This document shows positions 22,777 through 31,204 of a DNA stretch of 64,000 bases, one piece after another; the first letter of the stretch is position 1, and every line of letters begins with the position of its first letter. The notes below the pieces were generated by a model. The model was given only the letters and a program-made list of their open reading frames with translations. It was not told where the DNA came from and did no database searches. Source of the stretch: Protula sp. h YS-2021 (Eukaryota; Annelida; Polychaeta; Sabellida; Serpulidae); contig OX457027.1 in assembly GCA_949752745.1 (NCBI GenBank), positions 59,326,342-59,390,341 of the forward strand. Reading direction: 5' to 3'. The position numbers and the translations under genes are program-made.

Positions 22777-25761
22777 TCAGCTTTGGAGCGGGTTGCCTGA
22801 AACCAGAGTAGAAGGATTCGTAATGATGGTTTCCGCAGCAATGAAGGGGCCTAAAGAGTAAAGACCCGACAACTCGTTCTGCGAAAAGTCTTTCAGGTAA
22901 TACTTAACGAATGAGTTGGGAGAGGACCAACAACCTGTTTTCAGTATATCTACCAAGGACACATTACGAAGAGCTCTGAGGGAATTTGCTATCTGGCGGA
23001 CATGATGGGCTTTAACTTTACATTCGTTTTGTAGGCCCGTATCAGACTGTGCCCGTTCATAAGCTGCCAAAATGACCTTTTTAATGTAGTTTGAGATGGT
23101 TTGTTTAGAAAGGTCTTTGTTAAATTTCGGCATGAAAGAGATAATGAGGGCTTTTTGATTTTCTGAGCGATAGGTTTCTGAAATCGAAAGGTATTGACGT
23201 AGTGCTTTGACCGGGCACAAAGAAACGCGATCCTCAGACAGTTGTTCCCCCTGAAGGGCCGGGAGCGCAATATGGTCAAAGGTGCCTCGGCCTTGGGAAA
23301 TGATATGTGTCTTACCCATGAAACCGGCTCTGGGAGTAAGGAACACTCTATTCCACTCCCCATTTTCCTTTGTTATCTCCCTGTCCAATGCATGGATTTC
23401 GCCTCTCCTCTTACCGGACGCTAAGGCTAACAGGAAAGTGAATCTTACCGTGGCATCTTTTGCGGAAATGTTTTGTTCCGCGAAGTTCTCTGGGCACTGT
23501 AAATAACGTAATACCAGAGACAAATCCCATTGGGCCACATTGGACTGTAGGGGAGGGGAATTCACCTTGAAATGTCTAATTAACTGTGACAAGGCCGTAT
23601 CCTCGCCCGGGTCATAGCCAGTAGATGCCTTAAGTCTAGAACCAATAGCGGCTCGATAACCTTCTATCGATCCCACCTTCAGTTGACCTTGTGTGAAAAG
23701 ATGGTCCAAAAAATCTGCTACCACTGCTGGTGACGCCTGGAAGGGGTCTAGCTTAGAGGCAGCGCACCAAGAGGAAAACTTGTTCCACTGTGACCTATAA
23801 ACTTTCGCTGTGGATTGCTTATGATTGTTTACCATCTTTTCCACTACCTGCTTGGAAAAACCTTTTTTCTCTAGGAAAGATTGGTTAGGCACCACAGGTG
23901 TAGGTTCATTAGTTGTGGGGACGGGTGGAAGTGCCGCCAATGGGGTTGGGATAATAGTTCCCTGTGACAAGGTATCGGGATGGACTTGATCACCTTGCAC
24001 CGTAGAAGAAGGGTGAACCACGGAGCCTCTGGGGACAACGGAACTATTAGTAACAGAGCTGGTGGTCTCAGTTCTAGTATCCTTTGCAAGACCTGTAGCA
24101 GAATGGCCTGGGGAGGGAAGGCATAGAGTACTTCCTGCAGAGGTCATGGGCACTTTAACGCATCTACTGCCCAGGCTGCTTGATCCGGGCATGGGGATAC
24201 GAACCTGGGTAGCTGGGTTGTCAACGCATTGGCGAATAGATCTAACGTCGGGGGGCCCCATGGGGATTCCCGTGTCACCCAACGGAAGGATGACTGGGCT
24301 AGGCACCACTCTGTGTGGATGACTTGGCCCGCCCTGGACGCCAAATCGGCCAGTACGTTTAGCTTCCCTGATAGATGACGTGCCACAATGGAGATTTTGC
24401 GTTCCCGTGCCAGAAGAAGGATGTGAGAAGTCAGGGTCGATAGTTGAGAGGATTTGGTTCCACCTTGTTTGTTCAGATACGCCACTGCTGTAGAGTTGTC
24501 CAGAAGAACTCTGACACTCTTGCCCTCGAGATGGTTCGATAGCTTGTTCAGAGCTATCCATACCACTCGGAGCTCCAGCCAGTTGATATGGTATCTGCAA
24601 AACGTTGCTGGCCATTTTCCTCGCCACATTTGACCCTGACAGTGAATTCCCCACCCTTCCCTGGAAGCGTCCGTTTGGAGCTCTATATCCATGGGAGGGG
24701 CATGAAAGGGGACTCCTTCGTTCATGGTAACCGGGTCGCACCACCATTGGAGAAGGGAGAGTGCGGAAGGGGACACTGTCATAGTGGCTTTGGGAGACCG
24801 TCCCTTCGTTAGGGCTTGCCTTACCTGTGCCTGGAATTGTCTGTAATGTAAGCGGCCTAACGGAACCATCTTCTCGGTTGCTACTAACAGACCTAGCAGC
24901 GACTCCATAGCCTGTACCCTTACCTTTCGGTTGGCAGAAATGTTCCGGATAAACCGAGAAATTCTCTGCTGCCTGTCTGTTGTGGGGAATGCTCGGGCTG
25001 CTGACAAGTCCCATCGTTCCCCCAAGAAAATGACGTCTTGTTTTGGGGTCAATTCTGATTTGACTAGATTTACCATAAGACCTACCTGTATCGCCTTTTT
25101 GACCAGCTGGGTTGTCTGGTGATGGGCTATGTCCCGTTGAGTATGTGCTAGGAACCAATCGTCTAAGTATTGGAACACTACCATTCCTTGGAGACGTGCC
25201 CATGCTTTTAGGACCCGCATGATCTTTGAAAATACGTACGGGGCTGAAGAGAGGCCGAAAGGGGGTGCCAGAAACCAGAAACGCTTTCGATTTACTTGGA
25301 AACATAGGTACTTCCTGGCCGAGTGGTGTAGGGGAACATGTAGGTAGGCGTCGGATAGATCTATCGATGTGCCCCACATCCCTTCCCGTAACATTGCTTT
25401 TATAACCTGTGCCGTATCCATCTGGAAGGAGCTTATTTGCAGGGACTGGTTGAGGGAAGATAGATCTATCACTAGCCGCCATCCCCCTGACTTTTTGGGT
25501 ACCAGAAAAACTCGGCTGAAGAAGCCTACCTGGTTTTCTGGCATTTCCTCTATAGCCTGTTCTGCTTGCAAGTCTTTTAGCATTTCTTTTAGGGCTAAGT
25601 CTTTTTCTGATCCCTGCTGATAAGCGGTGGCTAGGTTGCCTGGAGCTTGGAGTGTTAGGGGAATAGTTGGCTTGAGTCCCCTCGGGTCCTTCTTGAAGGG
25701 GAGAGGATAGCCGTTCCTGAGCCACCGGACTATTCTCCGGGAAGCCCCTAACTCTGCCCAA
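22777..25761 (-). CDS. Tyrosine recombinase ORF of DIRS copy A (994 codons open; YR domain in the last ~370)
   Basis: Integrates the circular double-stranded DNA form of the element. The recognisable recombinase starts near SFLEKKGFSKQVVEKM (about nucleotide 23880). It has a core-binding part (STAKVYRSQWNKFSSW, GSIEGYRAAIGSRLK). The catalytic residues are GKRRGEIHAL (Arg 785/786), HHVRQ (His 919, Arg 922), GCW and FVKYYL (Tyr 954/955). The frame is also open for ~620 codons upstream across the RT/RH gene. That part has no recognisable domain, and the true start is probably internal or reached by splicing. Overlap of YR and RT frames is known in Dictyostelium DIRS-1. No inactivating lesion is seen in the YR domain. 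Confidence 0.85.
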   Translation of the reverse strand: MGRVRGFPENSPVAQERLSSPLQEGPEGTQANYSPNTPSSRQPSHRLSAGIRKRLSPKRNAKRLASRTGYRGNARKPGRLLQPSFSGTQKVRGMAASDRSIFPQPVPANKLLPDGYGTGYKSNVTGRDVGHIDRSIRRLPTCSPTPLGQEVPMFPSKSKAFLVSGTPFRPLFSPVRIFKDHAGPKSMGTSPRNGSVPILRRLVPSTYSTGHSPSPDNPAGQKGDTGRSYGKSSQIRIDPKTRRHFLGGTMGLVSSPSIPHNRQAAENFSVYPEHFCQPKGKGTGYGVAARSVSSNREDGSVRPLTLQTIPGTGKASPNEGTVSQSHYDSVPFRTLPSPMVVRPGYHERRSPLSCPSHGYRAPNGRFQGRVGNSLSGSNVARKMASNVLQIPYQLAGAPSGMDSSEQAIEPSRGQECQSSSGQLYSSGVSEQTRWNQILSTIDPDFSHPSSGTGTQNLHCGTSSIREAKRTGRFGVQGGPSHPHRVVPSPVILPLGDTGIPMGPPDVRSIRQCVDNPATQVRIPMPGSSSLGSRCVKVPMTSAGSTLCLPSPGHSATGLAKDTRTETTSSVTNSSVVPRGSVVHPSSTVQGDQVHPDTLSQGTIIPTPLAALPPVPTTNEPTPVVPNQSFLEKKGFSKQVVEKMVNNHKQSTAKVYRSQWNKFSSWCAASKLDPFQASPAVVADFLDHLFTQGQLKVGSIEGYRAAIGSRLKASTGYDPGEDTALSQLIRHFKVNSPPLQSNVAQWDLSLVLRYLQCPENFAEQNISAKDATVRFTFLLALASGKRRGEIHALDREITKENGEWNRVFLTPRAGFMGKTHIISQGRGTFDHIALPALQGEQLSEDRVSLCPVKALRQYLSISETYRSENQKALIISFMPKFNKDLSKQTISNYIKKVILAAYERAQSDTGLQNECKVKAHHVRQIANSLRALRNVSLVDILKTGCWSSPNSFVKYYLKDFSQNELSGLYSLGPFIAAETIITNPSTLVSGNPLQS

Positions 25762-25805
25762 GCATGCTAGGCCTTGCCTAGCCTTCCGCCTACAGGCAAG
25801 GATGT
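23871..25805 (-). pseudogene. RT/RNase H ORF of DIRS copy A, broken
   Basis: Reverse transcriptase with RNase H and a C-terminal domain. The main open stretch is 24144-25583 (479 codons). It carries IDLSDAYLHVPL, the YLDD active site, the FLGERWDL region, and RNase H motifs LQTDASREGWG, WLELRVVWIAL, VLLDNSTAVAYL and LADLASRAG. Compared with copy B the N-terminus is cut by a one-base deletion near 25805 and an in-frame TAG at 25767-25769. A Trp-to-stop change (TGA, 24144-24146) removes the final ~80 residues, which stay open separately at 23871-24089. The last segment (DLFANALTTQLPRF onward) resembles the extension after RNase H in DIRS elements, usually described as methyltransferase-like. 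Confidence 0.88.
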
Positions 25806-25898
25806 GTGCAAAACAGTAGTTCTTTTACATCGTTTAAGCCAGAAAAAGTATCGCCAAGAGACGAGTCCCTCGTCTCTGAGCGGTACTTTGGTTGGCTG

Positions 25899-28142
25899 CT
25901 ACCTGTGCTGCTGGGTATGCTGACCCTCTGGCTTGTTGTCTCCCGAATGCTTGGGCCTCTTCGGCGGTGGGGACTGCACCTGGGAGTTGGGTCGGGGGTG
26001 ATCCGCAGAGGACTGTCGTTGCTTCTTGCGCTTTGCTGGTTGGCGGAACGAGGCGCGCGACATCCTTGACATCAAGGCGAAGTCTTGCGACAACGATCGG
26101 CTTTCCTGGTTTACTCTCTCCACCTCCGCTGGGGGGAACAGTTCTTTCTCGCCCAGGATAGGAGTATGTCTTAAGTCACGAAGCCCTTTGACGCTTGACC
26201 AGCAGTGCTGGAGGAAGGCGTCCCGTCTTAAAAATACCATTGACGTCATTAGGAAGGTAGAGATTTTTACGACATCACGGGTGGCCAGAGCGAGGCATTC
26301 CAAAAGCTTAGAAGACACTGGGTCACTGAGCCGCAGATTATCCCATCTCGCCCGTAGTGCTTTCAGAGTGTGGTCCTGAAAGGACATAATGTTTAAAACT
26401 TGACGGGCCGACGACTCAATGTTCCTGGCGTCTTTTTCTACTAACGGAATGTCTGAATCCGCACGAACTGATGGCATCCACACTGTTCTCTTGGATGGTT
26501 GATCCAGTGACTCCATCGGTATCTGATCGTCCGAGGTACGGTATGGGCCTGGACGTACGGAGCAGTGCTTTGAGGCATGAAATCGCGATAACGTGCGGCC
26601 CTCACTGGCATCCATCTTTTTGAACTCGTTTGACCGCACTACCACTGCGTTCGCGATGCCCTCACTCGTGGATAAGGCAATGAATGAATCGTGGTGGGGC
26701 AGAGACGTCTGGGATGTCATCCTAATGGGGGGATCATCCCTTTCCAGACATGGGGTGCCACAGGTAACGTTAGCAAGGCGGGCTATTTCCTGTATGGCAT
26801 CTCTAAACGGGACATCTTCCGGAGCTAGGGACGATGCCGTCACGGAGGGAGCTCTCTCTTCCCCCGGCGATGAGAGATCGGGAGGAGACGGGGTCCTGAT
26901 CGGGCGACGGCCTGCTGCCGCTGGGTCGTGCCATAGACGTTGACCGCGCCCTGGGGAACGTACAGAGTCCATTTCCCGTAGGGGTAAGTGGAAGTGAGTC
27001 GGTGCTGAGAGCTCTTGGGGCACATCTCCGGTCTCTTCCTCTTCGGACTCTTCCCCTTCCTGTTCCTCTTCACCCTGCTGCAAAGCGTTCATGGGATGCT
27101 GGGTGAGTACTTCCCCCGAGGGTGTATAGATCTCCCTCTCTCTGTTAGAGGGAAAAGATGTTATGGGGGAGGTGTGAGCTTGAAGTAGGTCATCGTCCTC
27201 TTCTCCCACCAGATTGGAAACCTGCCCCGACGGTGGAATACCCGAAGAGTCTTCCTCACTGGGGTCCTCCGTCTCACGGTCCCTGACTGAACCCATAGCG
27301 GGGGGTTCGTGGGAAGTGGACGCTAAGGGAAGTAATTCCGGTGGAGGCCGAGAGAACGTGGCCGATGGTGTACGCTTCCTGCTGGGGGTCCCTTTTGCCT
27401 CTTGCTCTTTAATTGAGCATTGCAAGTCCTGGATCTGGCGTTGAAGTTGAGTCTGTAAAGCCAGTATCGCCGACAAGCCCATTGAGTCACCCGTGGAGGG
27501 GGGCAAAGTTGGAGGATCTAGCTGGGGGAACAAATCCTCTGGTGCTGGTATGCCCAGTTGACCCGGGGTAGACGTGAAGGCAGAGCCTGTGGCGGTATGC
27601 ACAACCGTTACTTGCCCATCCGCAGGGTAAAGTTTTTTCTCGGATCCTGACCCTTCCTTCCCCGAGTCCTGTCGGTCAGCGGACCAGGCGTTACGTAAAG
27701 CCGCGCGTTCATCGCCATCTAATATATCCAGTTCAGCCACTGTTTCTGAAAAGGCTCTAGATGTCTTTGACTTTTTACGCTTGCGCTTAGTGCCCGCTGT
27801 ATCCGACTCTGCACCGGTATCCAAACGGATGGGAGTCGACACCTGTTGAAGGATCACTGAACTCGCCTTTTCCATTGCGCTGGAGGTACAGTCCGGTGAG
27901 AGAAACAGGGAGGGGGCTTTGCGTCTGCTCCTTCTACGATCGTTCTTTGCCCTGTTTCTGTAAATTGCACGCCACTCTCTGTGGGTTAACTGTTCACACT
28001 CAGGGCAGGTATTCGTTTCCACACACAACGCCGGGCCCCGATCTCGCCTGCAGCGATCGCACACTGTATGGGGATTGAGTAAGGTAGGCGGGTGTGAACA
28101 CGGCAACTCCTTCTTGTTTGACCGTAGGGTGGCCTCTGTCAT
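25899..28142 (-). CDS. gag-like protein of DIRS copy A (747 codons, intact)
   Basis: First ORF of the element; by position a structural, RNA-binding protein, though no named domain is certain. The ATG at 28142 is two bases after a strong splice-acceptor-like sequence. Near the N-terminus two CxxC pairs (Cys28/Cys31 and Cys46/Cys49) could form a zinc ribbon, followed by a basic stretch (NRAKNDRRRSRRKA). A Gln-rich helical segment (LQTQLQRQIQDLQCSIKEQE, around residues 235-255) may be a coiled coil. A strongly acidic segment (GEEEQEGEESEEEETG) follows. The C-terminal third is better conserved in style and ends basic and Pro-rich. Copy B lacks 251 bases of this region. Confidence 0.8.
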   Translation of the reverse strand: MTEATLRSNKKELPCSHPPTLLNPHTVCDRCRRDRGPALCVETNTCPECEQLTHREWRAIYRNRAKNDRRRSRRKAPSLFLSPDCTSSAMEKASSVILQQVSTPIRLDTGAESDTAGTKRKRKKSKTSRAFSETVAELDILDGDERAALRNAWSADRQDSGKEGSGSEKKLYPADGQVTVVHTATGSAFTSTPGQLGIPAPEDLFPQLDPPTLPPSTGDSMGLSAILALQTQLQRQIQDLQCSIKEQEAKGTPSRKRTPSATFSRPPPELLPLASTSHEPPAMGSVRDRETEDPSEEDSSGIPPSGQVSNLVGEEDDDLLQAHTSPITSFPSNREREIYTPSGEVLTQHPMNALQQGEEEQEGEESEEEETGDVPQELSAPTHFHLPLREMDSVRSPGRGQRLWHDPAAAGRRPIRTPSPPDLSSPGEERAPSVTASSLAPEDVPFRDAIQEIARLANVTCGTPCLERDDPPIRMTSQTSLPHHDSFIALSTSEGIANAVVVRSNEFKKMDASEGRTLSRFHASKHCSVRPGPYRTSDDQIPMESLDQPSKRTVWMPSVRADSDIPLVEKDARNIESSARQVLNIMSFQDHTLKALRARWDNLRLSDPVSSKLLECLALATRDVVKISTFLMTSMVFLRRDAFLQHCWSSVKGLRDLRHTPILGEKELFPPAEVERVNQESRSLSQDFALMSRMSRASFRQPAKRKKQRQSSADHPRPNSQVQSPPPKRPKHSGDNKPEGQHTQQHR

Positions 28143-28167
28143 GTCTGAAAAGTAAGCAGAACGAAGA
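28143..28167 (-). promoter_or_regulatory. Candidate 3-prime splice site before the gag ATG, copy A
   Basis: On the minus strand a pyrimidine tract, TCTTCGTTCTGCTTACTTTT, ends in CAG just upstream of ACATG. The same arrangement is present in copy B at 31178-31202. Whether a leader intron is actually removed cannot be told from sequence. Confidence 0.4.
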
Positions 28168-28321
28168 GACCATAAGAGACTGCATCAGAAAACACAAGGC
28201 AACAGATAGAATAACGTTTAGGCTATCGTTCTCAGTGATATGCAGTGCTTCATATTGAAATGTATCATCTAAAATAATCGAAATGTTGATAATTAAGATG
28301 AATAAGGGCGAAAAACCCGTA

Positions 28322-28540
28322 TTTCTGGGACATGTGACGCTATGGGCCCAAATTCCCATAGACCCCACAGTCCCATGTTCCCATATGAGACCATGTTCCC
28401 ATAGGAGCTCTGTGCCCCTATGGGATCATGAACCCATAGTCCGAAGGTACCTTACGGACCCATGTTCCCATGAGACCCATAGCTCCATGTGACCCATGGG
28501 GACATGATCCTATGCGAAGGCATGGGACGTCCCGTAAGCC
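28322..28540 (-). repeat. CCATG/CCCATAG-rich leader array, copy A
   Basis: The leader is packed with short words such as CCATGTTCCCATA, CCCATAGGAGC, GACCCATGGGG and CATGGGACGTCCC in both orientations, giving many CCCATGGG-type mini-palindromes. It lies about 180 bases upstream of the gag ATG. The copy B leader holds the same array at 30828-31022. Confidence 0.65.
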
Positions 28541-29168
28541 TGTAATCACCAGTCTGGGAATACATGGAACTACGGACCCTGCGGTCACATGGGCCGTTGC
28601 TAAGGACCCTACATGGGGCCTACGGAGGGACTATGCCTGTTTTTAGACCCCTAACGGACGTGTGGTCCCAGGGGTGCCACAAGCTCGAAAAGACGTCTAA
28701 AAACAGCTTTTTTCGCCCGGACAAAATTCTATCTTGCAGAGCTTGCAGATACAAGAAAGAACGAGTCCTGTCGGAGTGTAAGCAATGGCAAAAGCCGGCC
28801 ATTTCTGCTATGGCACGGTAAGCCGTAAAAGCTTAGAGTCTAAGCAGGCAATGAGGACTGCAAAGACCCGAAACAACTCCTGAGGGTGTGTGCTCGAACC
28901 AGTGAACGTAGCCACTCGATCCTACAGTCTTCTAGTGGAGAAAAAGAGGCGCACTTCTCGGGACTATCGACGTGTCGCCGCTGCGTGCAAACTCAAATTC
29001 TGCCGGACCGAAGTACAAGTGCTGTATTTGCCTCGAAACTGAACCAAATTTATCCAACTTTCACAGAATGATAAAGAAATCCAATATTAGTTAAATAAAC
29101 TAAATAAAAGGCAAAACCGCACCTTTTCACTAGTTCCCCAACGAAAAATTCGCGGAGCACACAGAATG

Positions 29169-29190
29169 GCGTGTGTTTTCAAACACACGC
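29169..29190. repeat. Inner-edge hairpin of left ITR, copy A
   Basis: Ten-base arms GCGTGTGTTT and AAACACACGC flank a two-base centre, immediately inside the shared part of the left terminal repeat. The right repeat lacks it. Copy B has the same hairpin at 30157-30178. Confidence 0.75.
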
Positions 29191-29387
29191 TTAAAGGGAA
29201 TGCCCATTGTCAATCATGACGAAATACCAGAGGATTCCCTCATTTTGATTGGTTGATGGATGGATGGCGGGATAGGCTATTCTGCAGGCACAAAAAGTTT
29301 GTTTTTATTTGCGTGAAAGGATAAATCCTAAAGGGAAACCCATCTAAAAGTGGAGATAAGCGAATTCAAAGCTTTTGCGAAGTAAAA
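29190..29387 (-). repeat. Left inverted terminal repeat of DIRS copy A
   Basis: The shared part 29190-29356 pairs with 21375-21542. The outer 31 bases (29357-29387) are specific to the left tip and recur in the ICR. The start on the minus strand is TTTTACTTCGCAAAAGCTTT. A CCAATCA box and TGATTGACAA occur within it and may act in transcription, as DIRS terminal repeats usually carry the promoter. Confidence 0.88.
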
Positions 29388-29959
29388 TGAACAAATAACG
29401 TAAACACACGCTTTCGCTATTAGCGTCATGGTAGTTAAGTCGTTTATGCATGCAAGAGTATTCCCGCACATGCAAGAGGCTACATGCACATATACATTGT
29501 ACACACATACATGCACACATTCATACATACATACATACATGCCTATACACAAACATACAGAAAAACGTACAGTGGCACATTCACTGAACATATTTAACTG
29601 AACATATTTAGTAACTTCTTAGTCGATCGATCTGAAAAAAATGTTGGCAGTTTGCATGATTGGTTTAAAAAAATAGTTGTGTCAAAATTACCACGCTGTG
29701 CATTATTCTATAATAGGTGCTATAATCAGCTTCGAGCGGAATGAATTACTTCGGTAAATTTTTGGGTAAAATGATTGCCAAATGTAGCATGGGGTGTTAT
29801 AACTTTTTGTCTGGATAAAGAAGAGTATGTATAACAAAGGGCAGCAAATCAAAATCTGATATCTGGTAAAGAAGAAATGGGGAGATTCCACTGAAGGATT
29901 TAGTTGTTTCTAGGCGTCCCACAGACGTCTCTTTTTCATTGTGACACCGTAACGAAGTC
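29388..29959. other. Unique spacer between the two DIRS copies
   Basis: 572 bases with no similarity to the DIRS family by eye. It includes a short (CATA)n tract near 29520-29540. It is probably the original host DNA between two insertion points. No gene seen. Confidence 0.7.
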
Positions 29960-30157
29960 TTTTACTTCGCAAAAGCTTTGAATTCGCTTATCTCCACTTT
30001 TAGATGGGTTTCCCTTCAGGATAAATCCTTTCACGCAAATAAATACAAACTTTTTGTGCCTGCAGAATAGCCTATCCCGCCATCCACCCATCAACCAATC
30101 AAAATGAGGGAATCCTCTGGTATTTCGTCATGATTGACAATGGGCATTCCCTTTAAG
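29960..30157 (+). repeat. Left inverted terminal repeat of DIRS copy B
   Basis: The outer 31 bases (29960-29990) are left-specific. Bases 29991-30157 are shared, inverted, with the right repeat at 37560-37726. A CCAATCA box lies near 30096 and TGATTGACAA near 30130. The hairpin at 30157-30178 abuts the inner edge. Confidence 0.9.
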
Positions 30158-30178
30158 CGTGTGTTTGAAAACACACGC
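30157..30178. repeat. Inner-edge hairpin of left ITR, copy B
   Basis: Ten-base perfect arms with a GA centre, same as in copy A. It is absent from the right repeat, so it marks the 5-prime side only. Confidence 0.75.
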
Positions 30179-30827
30179 CATTCTGTGTGCTCCGCGAAGT
30201 TTTTCGTTGGGGAACTAGTGGAAAGGTGCGGTTTTGCCTTTTATTTAGTTTATTTAACTAATAATGGATTTCTTTATCATTCTGTGGAAGTTGGATAAAT
30301 TTGGTTCGGTTTCGAGGCAAATATAGCACTTGTACTTCGGTCCGGCAGAATTTGAGTTTGCACGCAGCGGCGACACGTCGATAGTCCCGAGAAGTGCGCC
30401 TCTTTTTCTCCACTAGAAGACTGTAGGATCGAGTGACTACGTCCACTGGTTCGAACACACACCCTCAGGAGTTGTTTCGAGTCTTTGCAGTCCTCATTGC
30501 CTGCTTAGACTCTAAGCGTTTACGGCTTACCGTGCCATAGCAGAAATGGCCGGCTTTTGCCATTGCTTACACTACAAAAAGGACTCGTTCTTTCTTGTAT
30601 CTGCAAGCTCTGCAAGATAGAATTTCGTCCGGGCGAAAAAAGCTGTTTTGAGACGTCTTTCTGAGCGTGTGGCACCCCTGGGACCACACGTCCGTTAGGG
30701 GTCTAAAACAGACATAGTCCCTCCGTAGGCCCCATGTAGGGTCCTTAGCAACGGCCCTTGTGACCGCAGGGACCGTAGTTCCATGTATTCCCAGACTGGT
30801 GATTACAGGCTTACGGGACGTCCCATG

Positions 30828-31022
30828 CCTTTGCATGGGACCATGTCCCCATGGGTCACATGGAGCTATGGGTCTCACGGGAACATGGGTCCGTAAGGTA
30901 CCTTGGGACTATGGGTCATGATCCCATAGGGGCACAGGGCTCTTATGGGAACATGGTCTCATATGGGAGCATGGGACTTTGGGGTCCATGGGAATATGGG
31001 CCCATAGCGTCACATGTCCCAG
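30828..31022 (+). repeat. CCATG/CCCATAG-rich leader array, copy B
   Basis: A dense set of CATGGGACCATG, CCCATGGGTC, GGAACATGGG, CATGATCCCATAGG and similar words, conserved with copy A. It contains several upstream ATGs. Related words also occur in the 3-prime region (36620-36735, and 22376-22480 in copy A). Confidence 0.65.
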
Positions 31023-31177
31023 AAATACGGGTTTTTCGCCCTTATTCATCATAACTATCAACATTTTGATTATTTTAGATGATATATTTCAATAGGAAGT
31101 ACTGCATATCACTGGGAACGATAGCCTAAACGTTATTCTATCTGTTGCCTTGTGTTTTCTGATACAGTCTCTTATGG

Positions 31178-31202
31178 TCTCTTCGTTCTGCTTACTTTTC
31201 AG
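31178..31202 (+). promoter_or_regulatory. Candidate 3-prime splice site before the gag ATG, copy B
   Basis: A pyrimidine-rich tract ends in CAG at 31200-31202, followed by AC and the ATG at 31205. Conserved in copy A. A matching 5-prime splice site in the leader could not be chosen with confidence. Confidence 0.4.
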
Positions 31203-31204
31203 AC

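Larger units (their letters stand above)
21323..29387 (-). mobile_element. DIRS-type retrotransposon, copy A (8065 bp)
   Basis: Full-length by structure. The 5-prime end is at 29387 (minus-strand start TTTTACTTCGCAAAAGC) and the 3-prime end at 21323 (ending AAAACGTTAG). In order it has a left inverted terminal repeat, a ~1.2-kb leader, gag-like, RT/RNase H and YR ORFs, a ~1.0-kb 3-prime region, an internal complementary region (21605-21719) and a right inverted terminal repeat. Flanks on both sides are unrelated DNA, so the ends are sharp. The gag-like and YR ORFs are open. The RT ORF carries a frameshift and two nonsense codons. Copy B (29960-37779) is a close sibling in the opposite orientation. 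Confidence 0.92.
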
